Assembly (NCBI GenBank): GCA_900767685.1
Contig: CAAGAB010000087.1
Coordinates: forward strand, 1-15,494
DNA length: 15,494 nt
Direction: 5' to 3'
Origin: an uncultured Coprococcus sp.
GTDB lineage: Bacteria > Bacillota_A > Clostridia > Lachnospirales > Lachnospiraceae
The translations under genes were made by a program, and so were the position numbers. The number at the start of each line of letters is the position of its first letter. Within the stretch, counting starts at the first letter, position 1. The notes beneath the pieces were generated by a model. The model was not told the DNA's origin and did not search any database. It worked only from the letters and a program-made list of their open reading frames with translations. Of this stretch, positions 5,988 to 12,843 are shown one piece after another.

Positions 5988-6014
5988 TAATGCTAATAAT
6001 GCTGTAAATGCTAC
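5988..6014 (+). repeat. Tandem 9-bp repeat before the Nudix ribosome site
   Basis: Three consecutive 9-bp units, each with AATGCT (at 5989, 5998 and 6007), lie between the structured RNA and the ribosome site GAAGGGAAG. A degenerate fourth unit, TAATAATAT, follows. The GCT cores could compete weakly with the pseudoknot strand for CAGCAGC. Otherwise this is an unstructured A/T-rich ribosome-access region. Confidence 0.55.
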
Positions 6015-6042
6015 TAATAATATATAGAAGGGAAGCGATGAA

Positions 6043-6654
6043 GTGAAAGAGAAATACAGAGATGTGCAGAAACTTACGGATAATCCGTTCCTCAACCTTT
6101 ATCATATAGATGCGGTTGACACAGATGGAAAAGACTTCAATTATTACTTTGCTTCAAGGAATAAAGAAAACAATATAAAGATGAAGACCCATGATGTAAG
6201 ACCGGAGGGCATAGTCATATATGGCGTGACGACTGAGAATGAGCCAAAGCTTGTACTCATAAAGCAGTACAGATATCCGCTTGATGCGTACATATATGAA
6301 CTTCCTGCGGGACTTGTGGATGGAGATGAGACTTCTGCACAGGCGGCGGTCAGAGAGATGAAGGAAGAGACTGGGCTTTCCCTTGAAGTATATGAGGGCG
6401 GGGCAGAGCTCTACAGAAGACCGTTCTATATGGGACCGGGATTTACAGATGAGATGAGCTGCGCAGTATTTGGCACGGTGGCAGGCACTCCTAATCTTGA
6501 CAGCAAGGAGAGTACGGAGGACATTCAGGTCATACTGGCAGACCGCGCTGAGGTCAGGAGGATCTTGACAGAGGAACAGGTATCCCTCAGGGGAGCATAC
6601 CTCATGACACATTTTCTCTCGGATGGAGATCCGCTGGGATTTCTTAAAAGTTAG
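6043..6654 (+). CDS. Nudix hydrolase, ADP-ribose pyrophosphatase-like
   Basis: This 203-residue cytoplasmic protein carries a complete Nudix box at residues 90-112: G-x5-E-x7-RE-x2-EE-x-G with key residues Gly90, Glu96, Arg104, Glu105, Glu108 and Glu109. These coordinate Mg for cleaving nucleoside diphosphates linked to another group. The preceding YRYPLDAYIYELPAGLVD is typical of ADP-sugar/ADP-ribose pyrophosphatases, which turn ADP-ribose into AMP and ribose 5-phosphate. The start is GTG at 6043, 7 nt after GAAGGGAAG; the nearby ATG at 6038 meets a stop after one codon. It is 29 nt upstream of a phosphohexomutase gene with no terminator between, so both are probably co-transcribed from the promoter at 5761 and controlled by the structured leader. 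Exact substrate unproven. Confidence 0.88.
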   Translation: MKEKYRDVQKLTDNPFLNLYHIDAVDTDGKDFNYYFASRNKENNIKMKTHDVRPEGIVIYGVTTENEPKLVLIKQYRYPLDAYIYELPAGLVDGDETSAQAAVREMKEETGLSLEVYEGGAELYRRPFYMGPGFTDEMSCAVFGTVAGTPNLDSKESTEDIQVILADRAEVRRILTEEQVSLRGAYLMTHFLSDGDPLGFLKS

Positions 6655-6683
6655 AAGACGTCGGATAAAAGGAGAAGTTTAAA

Positions 6684-8420
6684 ATGAGTTACAGAGACAC
6701 ATATGATTTTTGGATGACAGATGATTATTTCGATGATGATACAAAGAAAGAACTTGCAGCTATAGCTGGCGATGACGCTGAGATCGAAGACAGATTCTAC
6801 CGTGATCTCGTATTTGGAACTGGTGGACTACGCGGTGTTATCGGAGCCGGAACAAACAGAATGAATTTCTACACTGTTCGTAAGGCAACACAGGGACTTG
6901 CAAACTATATAGTAAAGCAGAATGCCCAGGAGAAGGGCGTAGCAATAGCATATGATTCAAGAAAGTATTCACCGGAATTTGCCGCTGAGGCTGCTCTCTG
7001 CCTGTGTGCAAATGGAATCAAGGCTTATCTTTTTGAGTCGCTCAGACCTACACCTGAGCTTTCGTATGCAGTCAGAAAACTTGGATGCACAGCCGGCATC
7101 GTTATAACAGCAAGTCACAACCCACCTGAGTACAACGGTTATAAGGTGTACTGGGAGGATGGCGCACAGATCACGGCGCCAAAAGACAGAGAGATCATTG
7201 CAGAAGTCAAGGCTGTGACAGATTTCCACGCAGTAAAGACTATGGATAGGCAAGAAGCCTTAGATAATGGACTTCTCGCCATCATAGGTGCAGAGATAGA
7301 TGACGCATATATGGAGGAACTCAAGAAGCAGATCATCCATCCGGAGATCATCAGGGAACAGTCGGAGAATATCAAAATCGTGTACACACCGTTCCACGGA
7401 ACAGGTCTTGTGCCTGTAAAGAGAGTTCTGTCCGAGCTTGGTTTCAAGAACGTATACATTGTTCCTGAGCAGGAGCTTCCAGATCCTGAGTTCACAACAC
7501 TTGAGTATCCAAATCCGGAGGATCCAAAGGCATTTGAGCTTGCACTTAAGCTGGCAAAGGAGAAAAATGCGGACATCGTACTTGCGACAGACCCGGATGC
7601 TGACCGTCTTGGAATATACGCGCTCGACACAAAGACTGGCAGATACATGCCATTTACAGGAAATATGTCAGGACTTATAATCGCCGAGTATCAGTTCAGA
7701 GAGAGAGCAAAATGCGGTCTTATGCCGAAGAATCCGGCGATGGTCAAGACTATTGTGACCACAAATATGGCTGACCCTTTGGCGGCAGATTATAATGTAA
7801 ATCTCATCGAGGTTCTCACAGGCTTTAAGTTCATCGGCGAACAGATAAAATTCTTCGAGCAGAATAACTCATACAATTTTGTGATGGGTATGGAGGAGAG
7901 CTACGGATGCCTGGTTGGAACATATGCCAGAGACAAGGATGCTCCTGTTGCGGTTATGTGTCTATGCGAGGCTGCCGCGTACTGCAAGAGTCAGGGGATC
8001 ACTCTGTGGGATCATATGCTCGATCTCTATGAGAAGTACGGATACTACAAGGAAGGCCTCTACACAATAACACTCAAGGGTGTTACGGGAGCAGAGAAGA
8101 TAAGAAGGATCATGTCTTCACTTAGATCAGAGTCCATCGCTCAGATAGATACACTCAAGGTTCTCAAGGTTCGTGATTACGAGAAGAATACTATCACAGA
8201 TCTTGCCACAGGAGAGGTTACAGCGTCAGGACTACCACAGTCCAACGTTCTCTACTATGACCTTGAGGATGGCGCGTGGGCATGCGTACGTCCGTCAGGT
8301 ACGGAGCCAAAGATCAAACTTTACTATGGAATCAAGGGAACAAGCCTTGAGGATGCCGATGCAAAGCTAGAGTCTCTTCAGGCTGCACTTGTTGAGAAAC
8401 TCAATAAGCTTGCAGAATAA
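6684..8420 (+). CDS. Phosphoglucomutase/phosphomannomutase family, copy 1
   Basis: This 578-residue enzyme of the alpha-D-phosphohexomutase superfamily is of the long PgcA/PGM2-like type. It moves phosphate between C1 and C6 of hexose (or C1 and C5 of pentose) phosphates through a phosphoserine. Visible loops: FGTGGLRG (44-51); TASHNPPEYNGYK with phospho-acceptor Ser144; Mg loop TDPDADRLG with Asp303/305/307; sugar-recognition TGFKFIGE (379-386) and GMEESYG (402-408); phosphate-binding RPSGTEPKIK (536-545). All are intact, so activity is expected. AAAGGAGAAG lies just before the ATG. It sits 29 nt after the Nudix gene. If that enzyme makes ribose 5-phosphate, a phosphopentomutase activity, as known for human PGM2, would be a natural partner, but glucose 1-phosphate/6-phosphate is the default assignment. 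It is the first of three tandem paralogues. Confidence 0.92.
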   Translation: MSYRDTYDFWMTDDYFDDDTKKELAAIAGDDAEIEDRFYRDLVFGTGGLRGVIGAGTNRMNFYTVRKATQGLANYIVKQNAQEKGVAIAYDSRKYSPEFAAEAALCLCANGIKAYLFESLRPTPELSYAVRKLGCTAGIVITASHNPPEYNGYKVYWEDGAQITAPKDREIIAEVKAVTDFHAVKTMDRQEALDNGLLAIIGAEIDDAYMEELKKQIIHPEIIREQSENIKIVYTPFHGTGLVPVKRVLSELGFKNVYIVPEQELPDPEFTTLEYPNPEDPKAFELALKLAKEKNADIVLATDPDADRLGIYALDTKTGRYMPFTGNMSGLIIAEYQFRERAKCGLMPKNPAMVKTIVTTNMADPLAADYNVNLIEVLTGFKFIGEQIKFFEQNNSYNFVMGMEESYGCLVGTYARDKDAPVAVMCLCEAAAYCKSQGITLWDHMLDLYEKYGYYKEGLYTITLKGVTGAEKIRRIMSSLRSESIAQIDTLKVLKVRDYEKNTITDLATGEVTASGLPQSNVLYYDLEDGAWACVRPSGTEPKIKLYYGIKGTSLEDADAKLESLQAALVEKLNKLAE

Positions 8421-8455
8421 TTTGCGGAGTAATTTGCTGGGTAATTGATAACGAT

Positions 8456-8603
8456 AAAATTATCGCAGAGAGCGGTGCTTTTCAGGAAAAGATACAAAAT
8501 TATCCCGAAACAGCGAAAAAGGTAAGACGAGAGATAAAATTCAGGGGAATTATCCTGAGACAGATAAAACAAATAAAAAAAGTAAAAAATTCTCCTCAGA
8601 CAG
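8456..8603 (+). repeat. Four degenerate ~18-bp direct repeats
   Basis: Units of the pattern xxAATTxTCxxxxxACAG start at 8456, 8496, 8546 and 8586, that is at intervals of 40, 50 and 40 bp. Neighbouring copies 2-3 and 3-4 each match at 14 of 18 positions; copy 1 is shorter and weaker. Copy 4 is the 5' arm of the terminator at 8584-8633. They may be decayed duplications of the terminator arm or a set of protein sites. No gene is visible in 8421-8583. Confidence 0.4.
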
Positions 8604-8633
8604 TACAAAAAGGCTGTCTGGGGAGAATTTTTT
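8584..8633 (+). terminator. Very strong rho-independent terminator after mutase copy 1
   Basis: 8584-8603 pairs with 8614-8633 over 20 bp: six A-T pairs, then TTCTCCTCAGACAG with CTGTCTGGGGAGAA including one G-T, with a 10-nt loop. The T6 end is part of the stem, and the flanking A run makes it usable in both directions. A second pairing is possible: CAGTACAAAAA (8601-8611) with TTTTTGTACTG (8629-8639). That would break both the T tract and the stem base. Confidence 0.9.
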
Positions 8634-8673
8634 GTACTGCGCAACAAAGTGATATAAAACGCAAGATTAAATA

Positions 8674-8702
8674 TTGAAATTAAAAACACATTAATCTAAT
8701 AT
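8674..8702 (+). promoter_or_regulatory. Promoter candidate for mutase copies 2 and 3
   Basis: TTGAAA (8674-8679) and TAATAT (8697-8702) with a 17-bp spacer lie just after the terminator and within an A/T-rich stretch. The leader to the next ATG would be about 175 nt. In it I see a small dyad TTTTG-CGA-CAAAA (8770-8782) and the 11-bp tandem repeat, but no large structure. Confidence 0.5.
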
Positions 8703-8789
8703 TAAATTAAGTAAAATTAGCTAAAAAAGAACTAAACATAATATGAAAAATCGAGTCGGCCAGACAGTGTTTTGCGACAAAAACGGTAT

Positions 8790-8820
8790 AAGACAAGCAA
8801 AAGACAAGCAAAAGACAAGA
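8790..8820 (+). repeat. 11-bp tandem repeat, about 2.8 copies
   Basis: AAGACAAGCAA occurs at 8790-8800 and 8801-8811, with a partial third copy at 8812-8820. It lies in the untranslated leader of mutase copy 2, 67 nt before the ATG. The sequence is purine-rich and unstructured; slippage could change its copy number. Confidence 0.75.
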
Positions 8821-8886
8821 GAATGTGCGTTGAATATATATCGGTATAACAGGGATTAGTAGTTTAGAAAAAAGGGGGATCTAAGT

Positions 8887-10611
8887 ATGGATGCAGAACA
8901 GAAATATGAGATGTGGCTTGGCAGTGACCAGGTTGACGAGTACACAAAGAAAGAGCTTATCAGTATCAGAGATAATGCAGAAGAGATTGAGGACAGATTC
9001 TATACAAATCTGGAATTTGGAACAGGCGGACTTCGAGGTGTGATGGGAGCGGGAACAAACCGCATGAACATATATACAGTTCGTATGGCGACACAGGGAA
9101 TAGCAAATTACCTGGCAAAGATCGGTATATCAGAGCCATCAGCAGCAATAGCATTTGACAACAGAAACAATGCATCACTGTATGCTCTTGAGACTGCACT
9201 CTGCCTGTGCGCAAATGGCGTGAAGGTGTATCTGTTTGATGCACTCCGCCCGACACCGGAGCTTTCATTTGCGGTCAGATATCTGCACTGCAATATCGGA
9301 GTGAATATAACAGCAAGCCACAATCCGAAGGAGTACAACGGATACAAGGTTTACTGGGATGACGGGGCCCAGATCGTATCTCCACAGGATAAGGAGATCA
9401 TTGCAGAGGTCAACAAGATAGAAGATTTCTCCATGGTTAAGACTATGGACAAGGACGCTGCAATAGATGCAGGACTGTTGAATGTGATCGGTCAGGAGAT
9501 CGATGACGCATATATAGGAGAGCTTCACAAGCTTGTCATGAATCCGGAGGAGATCCAGAAGGCGGGAGATCTGAAGATCGTATATTCTCCGCTTCACGGA
9601 ACAGGCCTTAAGCCTGTTACAAGAGTTCTCAGCGAACTTGGTTTCAAGGATGTACATGTCGTTGAGGAGCAGGCTGTTCAGGATGGCAATTTCCCAACTG
9701 TAAAGTCCCCAAATCCTGAGGGCGCAGAGGCGTATGCCCTGAGTCTTGAGTTGGCGAAGAAGGTCGGCGGCGAGCTGATACTCGTCACAGATCCTGATGC
9801 GGATAGACTTGGAATGTATGGATACGACAGCAAGAATAATGAATATAAAGAATTTACGGGCAATATGTTCGGTGCAATCCTCTGTGATTACGTGCTGATG
9901 CAGAGATCCCAGAGCGACAGACTGCCTGAGAATCCGGCGATTGTAACTACGGTTGTTATCACCAATATGGTCAAGGAGATATGTAAGAAGTACAACACCT
10001 TCTGTGACTGCAACAACCTGATCGGATTTAAGAATATAGCATCGAGAATGAGGGCTTATGAGCAGACAGGTGAACACAATTATGTGTTCGGGCTTGAGGA
10101 TACATTTGGCTGTCTGCCTGGTACATATGCAAGAGACAAGGACTCGGTCGGAACACTGATGCTTCTCTGCGAGGCGGCGGCATACTACAAGAACCGTGGC
10201 ATGACTCTGTGGGACAGAATGGTTGAGCTGTGGCAGGAATATGGTTACTACAAGGAGAAGGTTCAGACCATGAAGTTCGACGGGCGTGAGGGCGCTGCAA
10301 AGATACAATCCATGATACAGACCCTGAGAGATAATCCGGTACAGAAGGTTGGAACTTACAGCGTGGAGAAGATCTACGACTACAAGCTTGGAACAGAGAC
10401 AGACGCCACAACAGGCAAATCCGAAGCGGCAGTTCTTCCAAAGTCCAACATGATATATTACCAGCTTGCGGATGGCGCGTGGTTCCTTGTGAGACCTTCA
10501 GGCACAGAGCCGAAGATCAAGTTCTACCTCGGGGTAAAGGGAAGCTCTCAGGAGGATGCGGCAGAGCAGCTTGACGAGCTTGCAGCAAATGTGAAGGCGA
10601 TGTTCTCGTAA
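8887..10611 (+). CDS. Phosphohexomutase paralogue, copy 2, divergent sugar loops
   Basis: At 574 residues this has the same fold and length as copy 1, and the chemistry-bearing parts are kept: phospho-acceptor Ser144 in TASHNPKEY, Mg loop Asp302/304/306 and phosphate loop RPSGTEPKIK (536-545). The two loops that recognise the sugar are changed. Where copies 1 and 3 read LTGFK(F/Y)IGE, this reads LIGFKNIAS (378-386); where they read GMEES(Y/F)G, this reads GLEDTFG (402-408). The stretch before the first loop (TFCDCNN) also differs. This suggests a different substrate, an altered direction or isomer preference, or relaxed selection. Full length and unbroken reading frame argue against decay. 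The start has AAAGGGGG about 8 nt upstream. It begins after a strong terminator, so it is not in the Nudix unit, and is followed 129 nt later by copy 3 with no terminator between. Confidence 0.88.
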   Translation: MDAEQKYEMWLGSDQVDEYTKKELISIRDNAEEIEDRFYTNLEFGTGGLRGVMGAGTNRMNIYTVRMATQGIANYLAKIGISEPSAAIAFDNRNNASLYALETALCLCANGVKVYLFDALRPTPELSFAVRYLHCNIGVNITASHNPKEYNGYKVYWDDGAQIVSPQDKEIIAEVNKIEDFSMVKTMDKDAAIDAGLLNVIGQEIDDAYIGELHKLVMNPEEIQKAGDLKIVYSPLHGTGLKPVTRVLSELGFKDVHVVEEQAVQDGNFPTVKSPNPEGAEAYALSLELAKKVGGELILVTDPDADRLGMYGYDSKNNEYKEFTGNMFGAILCDYVLMQRSQSDRLPENPAIVTTVVITNMVKEICKKYNTFCDCNNLIGFKNIASRMRAYEQTGEHNYVFGLEDTFGCLPGTYARDKDSVGTLMLLCEAAAYYKNRGMTLWDRMVELWQEYGYYKEKVQTMKFDGREGAAKIQSMIQTLRDNPVQKVGTYSVEKIYDYKLGTETDATTGKSEAAVLPKSNMIYYQLADGAWFLVRPSGTEPKIKFYLGVKGSSQEDAAEQLDELAANVKAMFS

Positions 10612-10623
10612 AACGGAACAATA

Positions 10624-10658
10624 GGAAAGAAATGGAATGCCTGGGAAGAAACGGAATG
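10624..10658 (+). repeat. Imperfect 15-16-bp tandem repeat between copies 2 and 3
   Basis: GGAAAGAAATGGAATG (10624-10639) is followed by GGAAGAAACGGAATG (10644-10658), one deletion and one substitution apart. It lies in the 129-nt spacer between the two mutase genes. No hairpin is formed; probably local duplication. Confidence 0.5.
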
Positions 10659-10740
10659 ACTAGCAAGCAAATGTCGGCAGAAAAAAGATTTGAAGATTGT
10701 GGACGCAGCTAAAAATAATTACAAGGTGGAGGTAATAGAA

Positions 10741-12504
10741 ATGGGTTACATGGACGAATACAAGTTCTGGCTTGAGTCAGACTGCTTTGATGAGAAGACC
10801 AAGGAAGAGCTTAGAGGTATCGCAGATGATGACAAAGAGATCCAGGACAGATTCTACAAGAATCTGAAATTTGGAACCGGCGGAATGCGCGGAATTATGG
10901 GTGCCGGAACCAACAGAATGAATATATACACAGTTACAAAGGCTACACAGGGCCTTGCAGAATACATACTTGAGGTTGGCCCTGAGGCTGCTAAGAGAGG
11001 TGTAGTAATTGCACATGACTGCCGAAATATGTCAGCAGAGTTTACGGAGGCATCAGCTCTGTGTCTCAACGCAAATGGTATAAAGACTTATGTGTTTGAT
11101 GCACTCCGTCCTACTCCTGAGCTGTCATTTGCAGTGAGAGAGCTTGGATGTATAGCCGGAATCGTGGTAACGGCAAGCCACAATCCACCTGAGTACAACG
11201 GCTACAAGGTGTACTGGGAGGACGGCAGCCAGATCGTATCCCCTCAGGATCAGGATATCCTGAAGCATGTGGCGGATGTTGAGAGATACGAGGATGTCAA
11301 GACCATGGACAAGGACAAGGCGGTTGCAGATGGCTTGTTCTGTATGGTTCCTGCAAGTGTTGATGAGAACTACTATCAGGCGCTCATAAAGCAGACCATC
11401 CACGGCGACATCATTCCGAAGGTTGCAGACGATATCAAGATAGTATATACACCACTCCACGGAACAGGAAATGTACCTGTAAGGGAAGTGCTCAAGAGAC
11501 TTGGCTTCAAGCACGTATATGTTGTAGAGGAGCAGACTGTTCCTGACGGAGACTTCAGTACAGTTAAGTCACCAAATCCGGAGGAACCATCAGCATTTGC
11601 CATGGGAATAGACCTGGCAAAGAAGGTTGATGCGGACGTTATTATGGCCACAGATCCTGATGCAGACAGACTTGGAATATACGTCAAGGACAGCACGGGA
11701 ATCTGGAAGGACACGGAATTTGCAGATGATCCTGCATATCCATATGTCCGCTTCAATGCCAATATGACAGGTGCCCTGATAGCAGAGTATGTATGCCGTG
11801 AGCAGAAGGCAGTCGGTAAGCTGCCGGCAAACGGAGCTATCTGTAATACGGTTGTCAGCACCAATCTTACAAAGGCTATAGCAGAGAATTACAATCTGAA
11901 ATATATAGAGACACTCACAGGATTCAAGTACATAGGTGAGCAGATACTTCTCTTTGAGAAGAACAACACATACAAGTTCATCTTCGGAATGGAGGAGAGC
12001 TTTGGATGTTTGGTAGGAGACTACACTCGTGACAAGGACGCCTGCGCAGCCGTTGTCATTTTATGTGAAATAGCAGCATTTTATAAGCTGCAGGGAGAAA
12101 CCATCTGTAATGCCATGGAAGAGGTTTACCGCAAATATGGCTATTACTTTGAAGGTGCGTTTGGGATAACTCTAAAGGGTGTAGATGGTGCAGCACAGAT
12201 TAAGGAGATGATGGAGAACTTCAGAAACCATCCACTTACGACCTTTGCAGGTATCAAAGTTATCGGCATGAGGGACTATGTGAGCGGAATCCGCAAGCCG
12301 CTTGATGGTGAGGAGGAGCACATGGGTCTACCAAAGTCAAATGTGCTGTACTATGAGCTGGAAAATAATGCCTGGTTCGCGGTTAGGCCTTCTGGAAATG
12401 AACCAAAGATCAAATTCTACTTTGGCGTGAATGAAAACAGCCTAAAAAATGCCATGTCAAAGATAGACGAGATGAAAGCATGTGTGCAGGAACTTGTTAA
12501 ATAA
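10741..12504 (+). CDS. Phosphoglucomutase/phosphomannomutase family, copy 3
   Basis: This 587-residue phosphohexomutase starts at ATG 10741, 8 nt after GGTGGAGG; the same frame runs back to a TTG at 10690 without a ribosome site, so the longer form is rejected. Motifs: FGTGGMRG; TASHNPPEYNGYK with phospho-acceptor Ser146; TDPDADRLG with Asp305/307/309; TGFKYIGE (393-400); GMEESFG (416-422), both sugar loops canonical as in copy 1. An insert of about nine residues after the Mg loop (around 322-337) explains the extra length. The phosphate-binding loop reads RPSGNEPKIK (549-558), with Asn553 where Thr is usual. Activity on glucose phosphate is expected, perhaps with altered phosphate-end handling. 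It probably shares a transcript with copy 2 and ends at the terminator near 12613. Confidence 0.92.
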   Translation: MGYMDEYKFWLESDCFDEKTKEELRGIADDDKEIQDRFYKNLKFGTGGMRGIMGAGTNRMNIYTVTKATQGLAEYILEVGPEAAKRGVVIAHDCRNMSAEFTEASALCLNANGIKTYVFDALRPTPELSFAVRELGCIAGIVVTASHNPPEYNGYKVYWEDGSQIVSPQDQDILKHVADVERYEDVKTMDKDKAVADGLFCMVPASVDENYYQALIKQTIHGDIIPKVADDIKIVYTPLHGTGNVPVREVLKRLGFKHVYVVEEQTVPDGDFSTVKSPNPEEPSAFAMGIDLAKKVDADVIMATDPDADRLGIYVKDSTGIWKDTEFADDPAYPYVRFNANMTGALIAEYVCREQKAVGKLPANGAICNTVVSTNLTKAIAENYNLKYIETLTGFKYIGEQILLFEKNNTYKFIFGMEESFGCLVGDYTRDKDACAAVVILCEIAAFYKLQGETICNAMEEVYRKYGYYFEGAFGITLKGVDGAAQIKEMMENFRNHPLTTFAGIKVIGMRDYVSGIRKPLDGEEEHMGLPKSNVLYYELENNAWFAVRPSGNEPKIKFYFGVNENSLKNAMSKIDEMKACVQELVK

Positions 12505-12612
12505 ACAATCACAAAATATGGCAGAATTTACTGCCGAAAAATAAAAACATTCCTTCCATATACTACAAAATTTAACATGTAAATGCACTTTCCAGCCAAT
12601 GCGCTGAACAAG

Positions 12613-12645
12613 AGGGATCTCGGCTTTGAGGCTGAGGTCCCTTTT
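12613..12645 (+). terminator. Rho-independent terminator after the mutase cluster
   Basis: AGGGATCTCGGC (12613-12624) pairs with GCTGAGGTCCCT (12631-12642) over 12 bp with two G-T pairs, a 6-nt loop and a short T4 tail. A smaller hairpin, GGCAG/CTGCC (12520-12535), lies nearer the stop codon but lacks a T run. Nothing gene-like is seen in 12505-12843. Confidence 0.75.
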
Positions 12646-12696
12646 GCATAAAAAGAAGGCAAGGAATCAGGAGCTTCATGGGACTGGGTAATCGAC

Positions 12697-12720
12697 TAGA
12701 TAACTGAGCGCTGTTATATA
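12697..12720. promoter_or_regulatory. Imperfect dyad, possible operator of the galactosidase unit
   Basis: ATAAC (12700-12704) and GTTAT (12713-12717) flank a near-symmetric GC-rich core (GAGCGC), and TA/TA extend the dyad on both sides. Three of twelve pairs fail. It is centred about 52 bp before the -35 at 12760, a usual place for an activator or upstream operator. LacI- or AraC-type sugar regulators are plausible, but none is encoded in the window. Confidence 0.35.
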
Positions 12721-12759
12721 TCGTAAAGTAAAATATAGTTAAAAATGCTAAAAGCCTGT

Positions 12760-12787
12760 TTGAAAATTAACTAAAAAATGTTACAAT
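12760..12787 (+). promoter_or_regulatory. Sigma-A promoter of the membrane protein and galactosidase
   Basis: TTGAAA (12760-12765) and TACAAT (12782-12787), each five of six consensus bases, are 16 bp apart. The start would be near 12794, giving a 50-nt leader with AGGAG just before the next ATG. Confidence 0.7.
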
Positions 12788-12843
12788 GTATAAAGTAACT
12801 GCGGTGTGCGGCAAATGCGGATAGGAGTAGTATAGGAGATCAT

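Noticed and set aside
5771..6007. 78-codon plus-strand frame across the pseudoknotted RNA
   Set aside because: It lacks a ribosome site, and its sequence is fully accounted for by long complementary stems.
9265..10308. 347-codon antisense open frame opposite mutase copy 2
   Set aside because: The sense gene has all family motifs; the antisense product is a Cys/Leu/Ile-rich sequence without recognisable domains or ribosome site. Codon bias of the sense strand explains the long opening.
10690..10740. Longer N-terminus for mutase copy 3 from TTG 10690
   Set aside because: The extra 17 residues are not matched in copies 1 and 2, no ribosome site precedes the TTG, and GGTGGAGG is correctly placed for ATG 10741.
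11376..11864. Antisense open frames opposite mutase copy 3 (also 11125-11514)
   Set aside because: Shadows of a well-supported gene, with no start signal or family features.
12520..12535. Hairpin GGCAG/CTGCC as terminator of mutase copy 3
   Set aside because: Only 5 bp and followed by an A-rich, not T-rich, stretch; the 12-bp hairpin at 12613-12645 is the better terminator.
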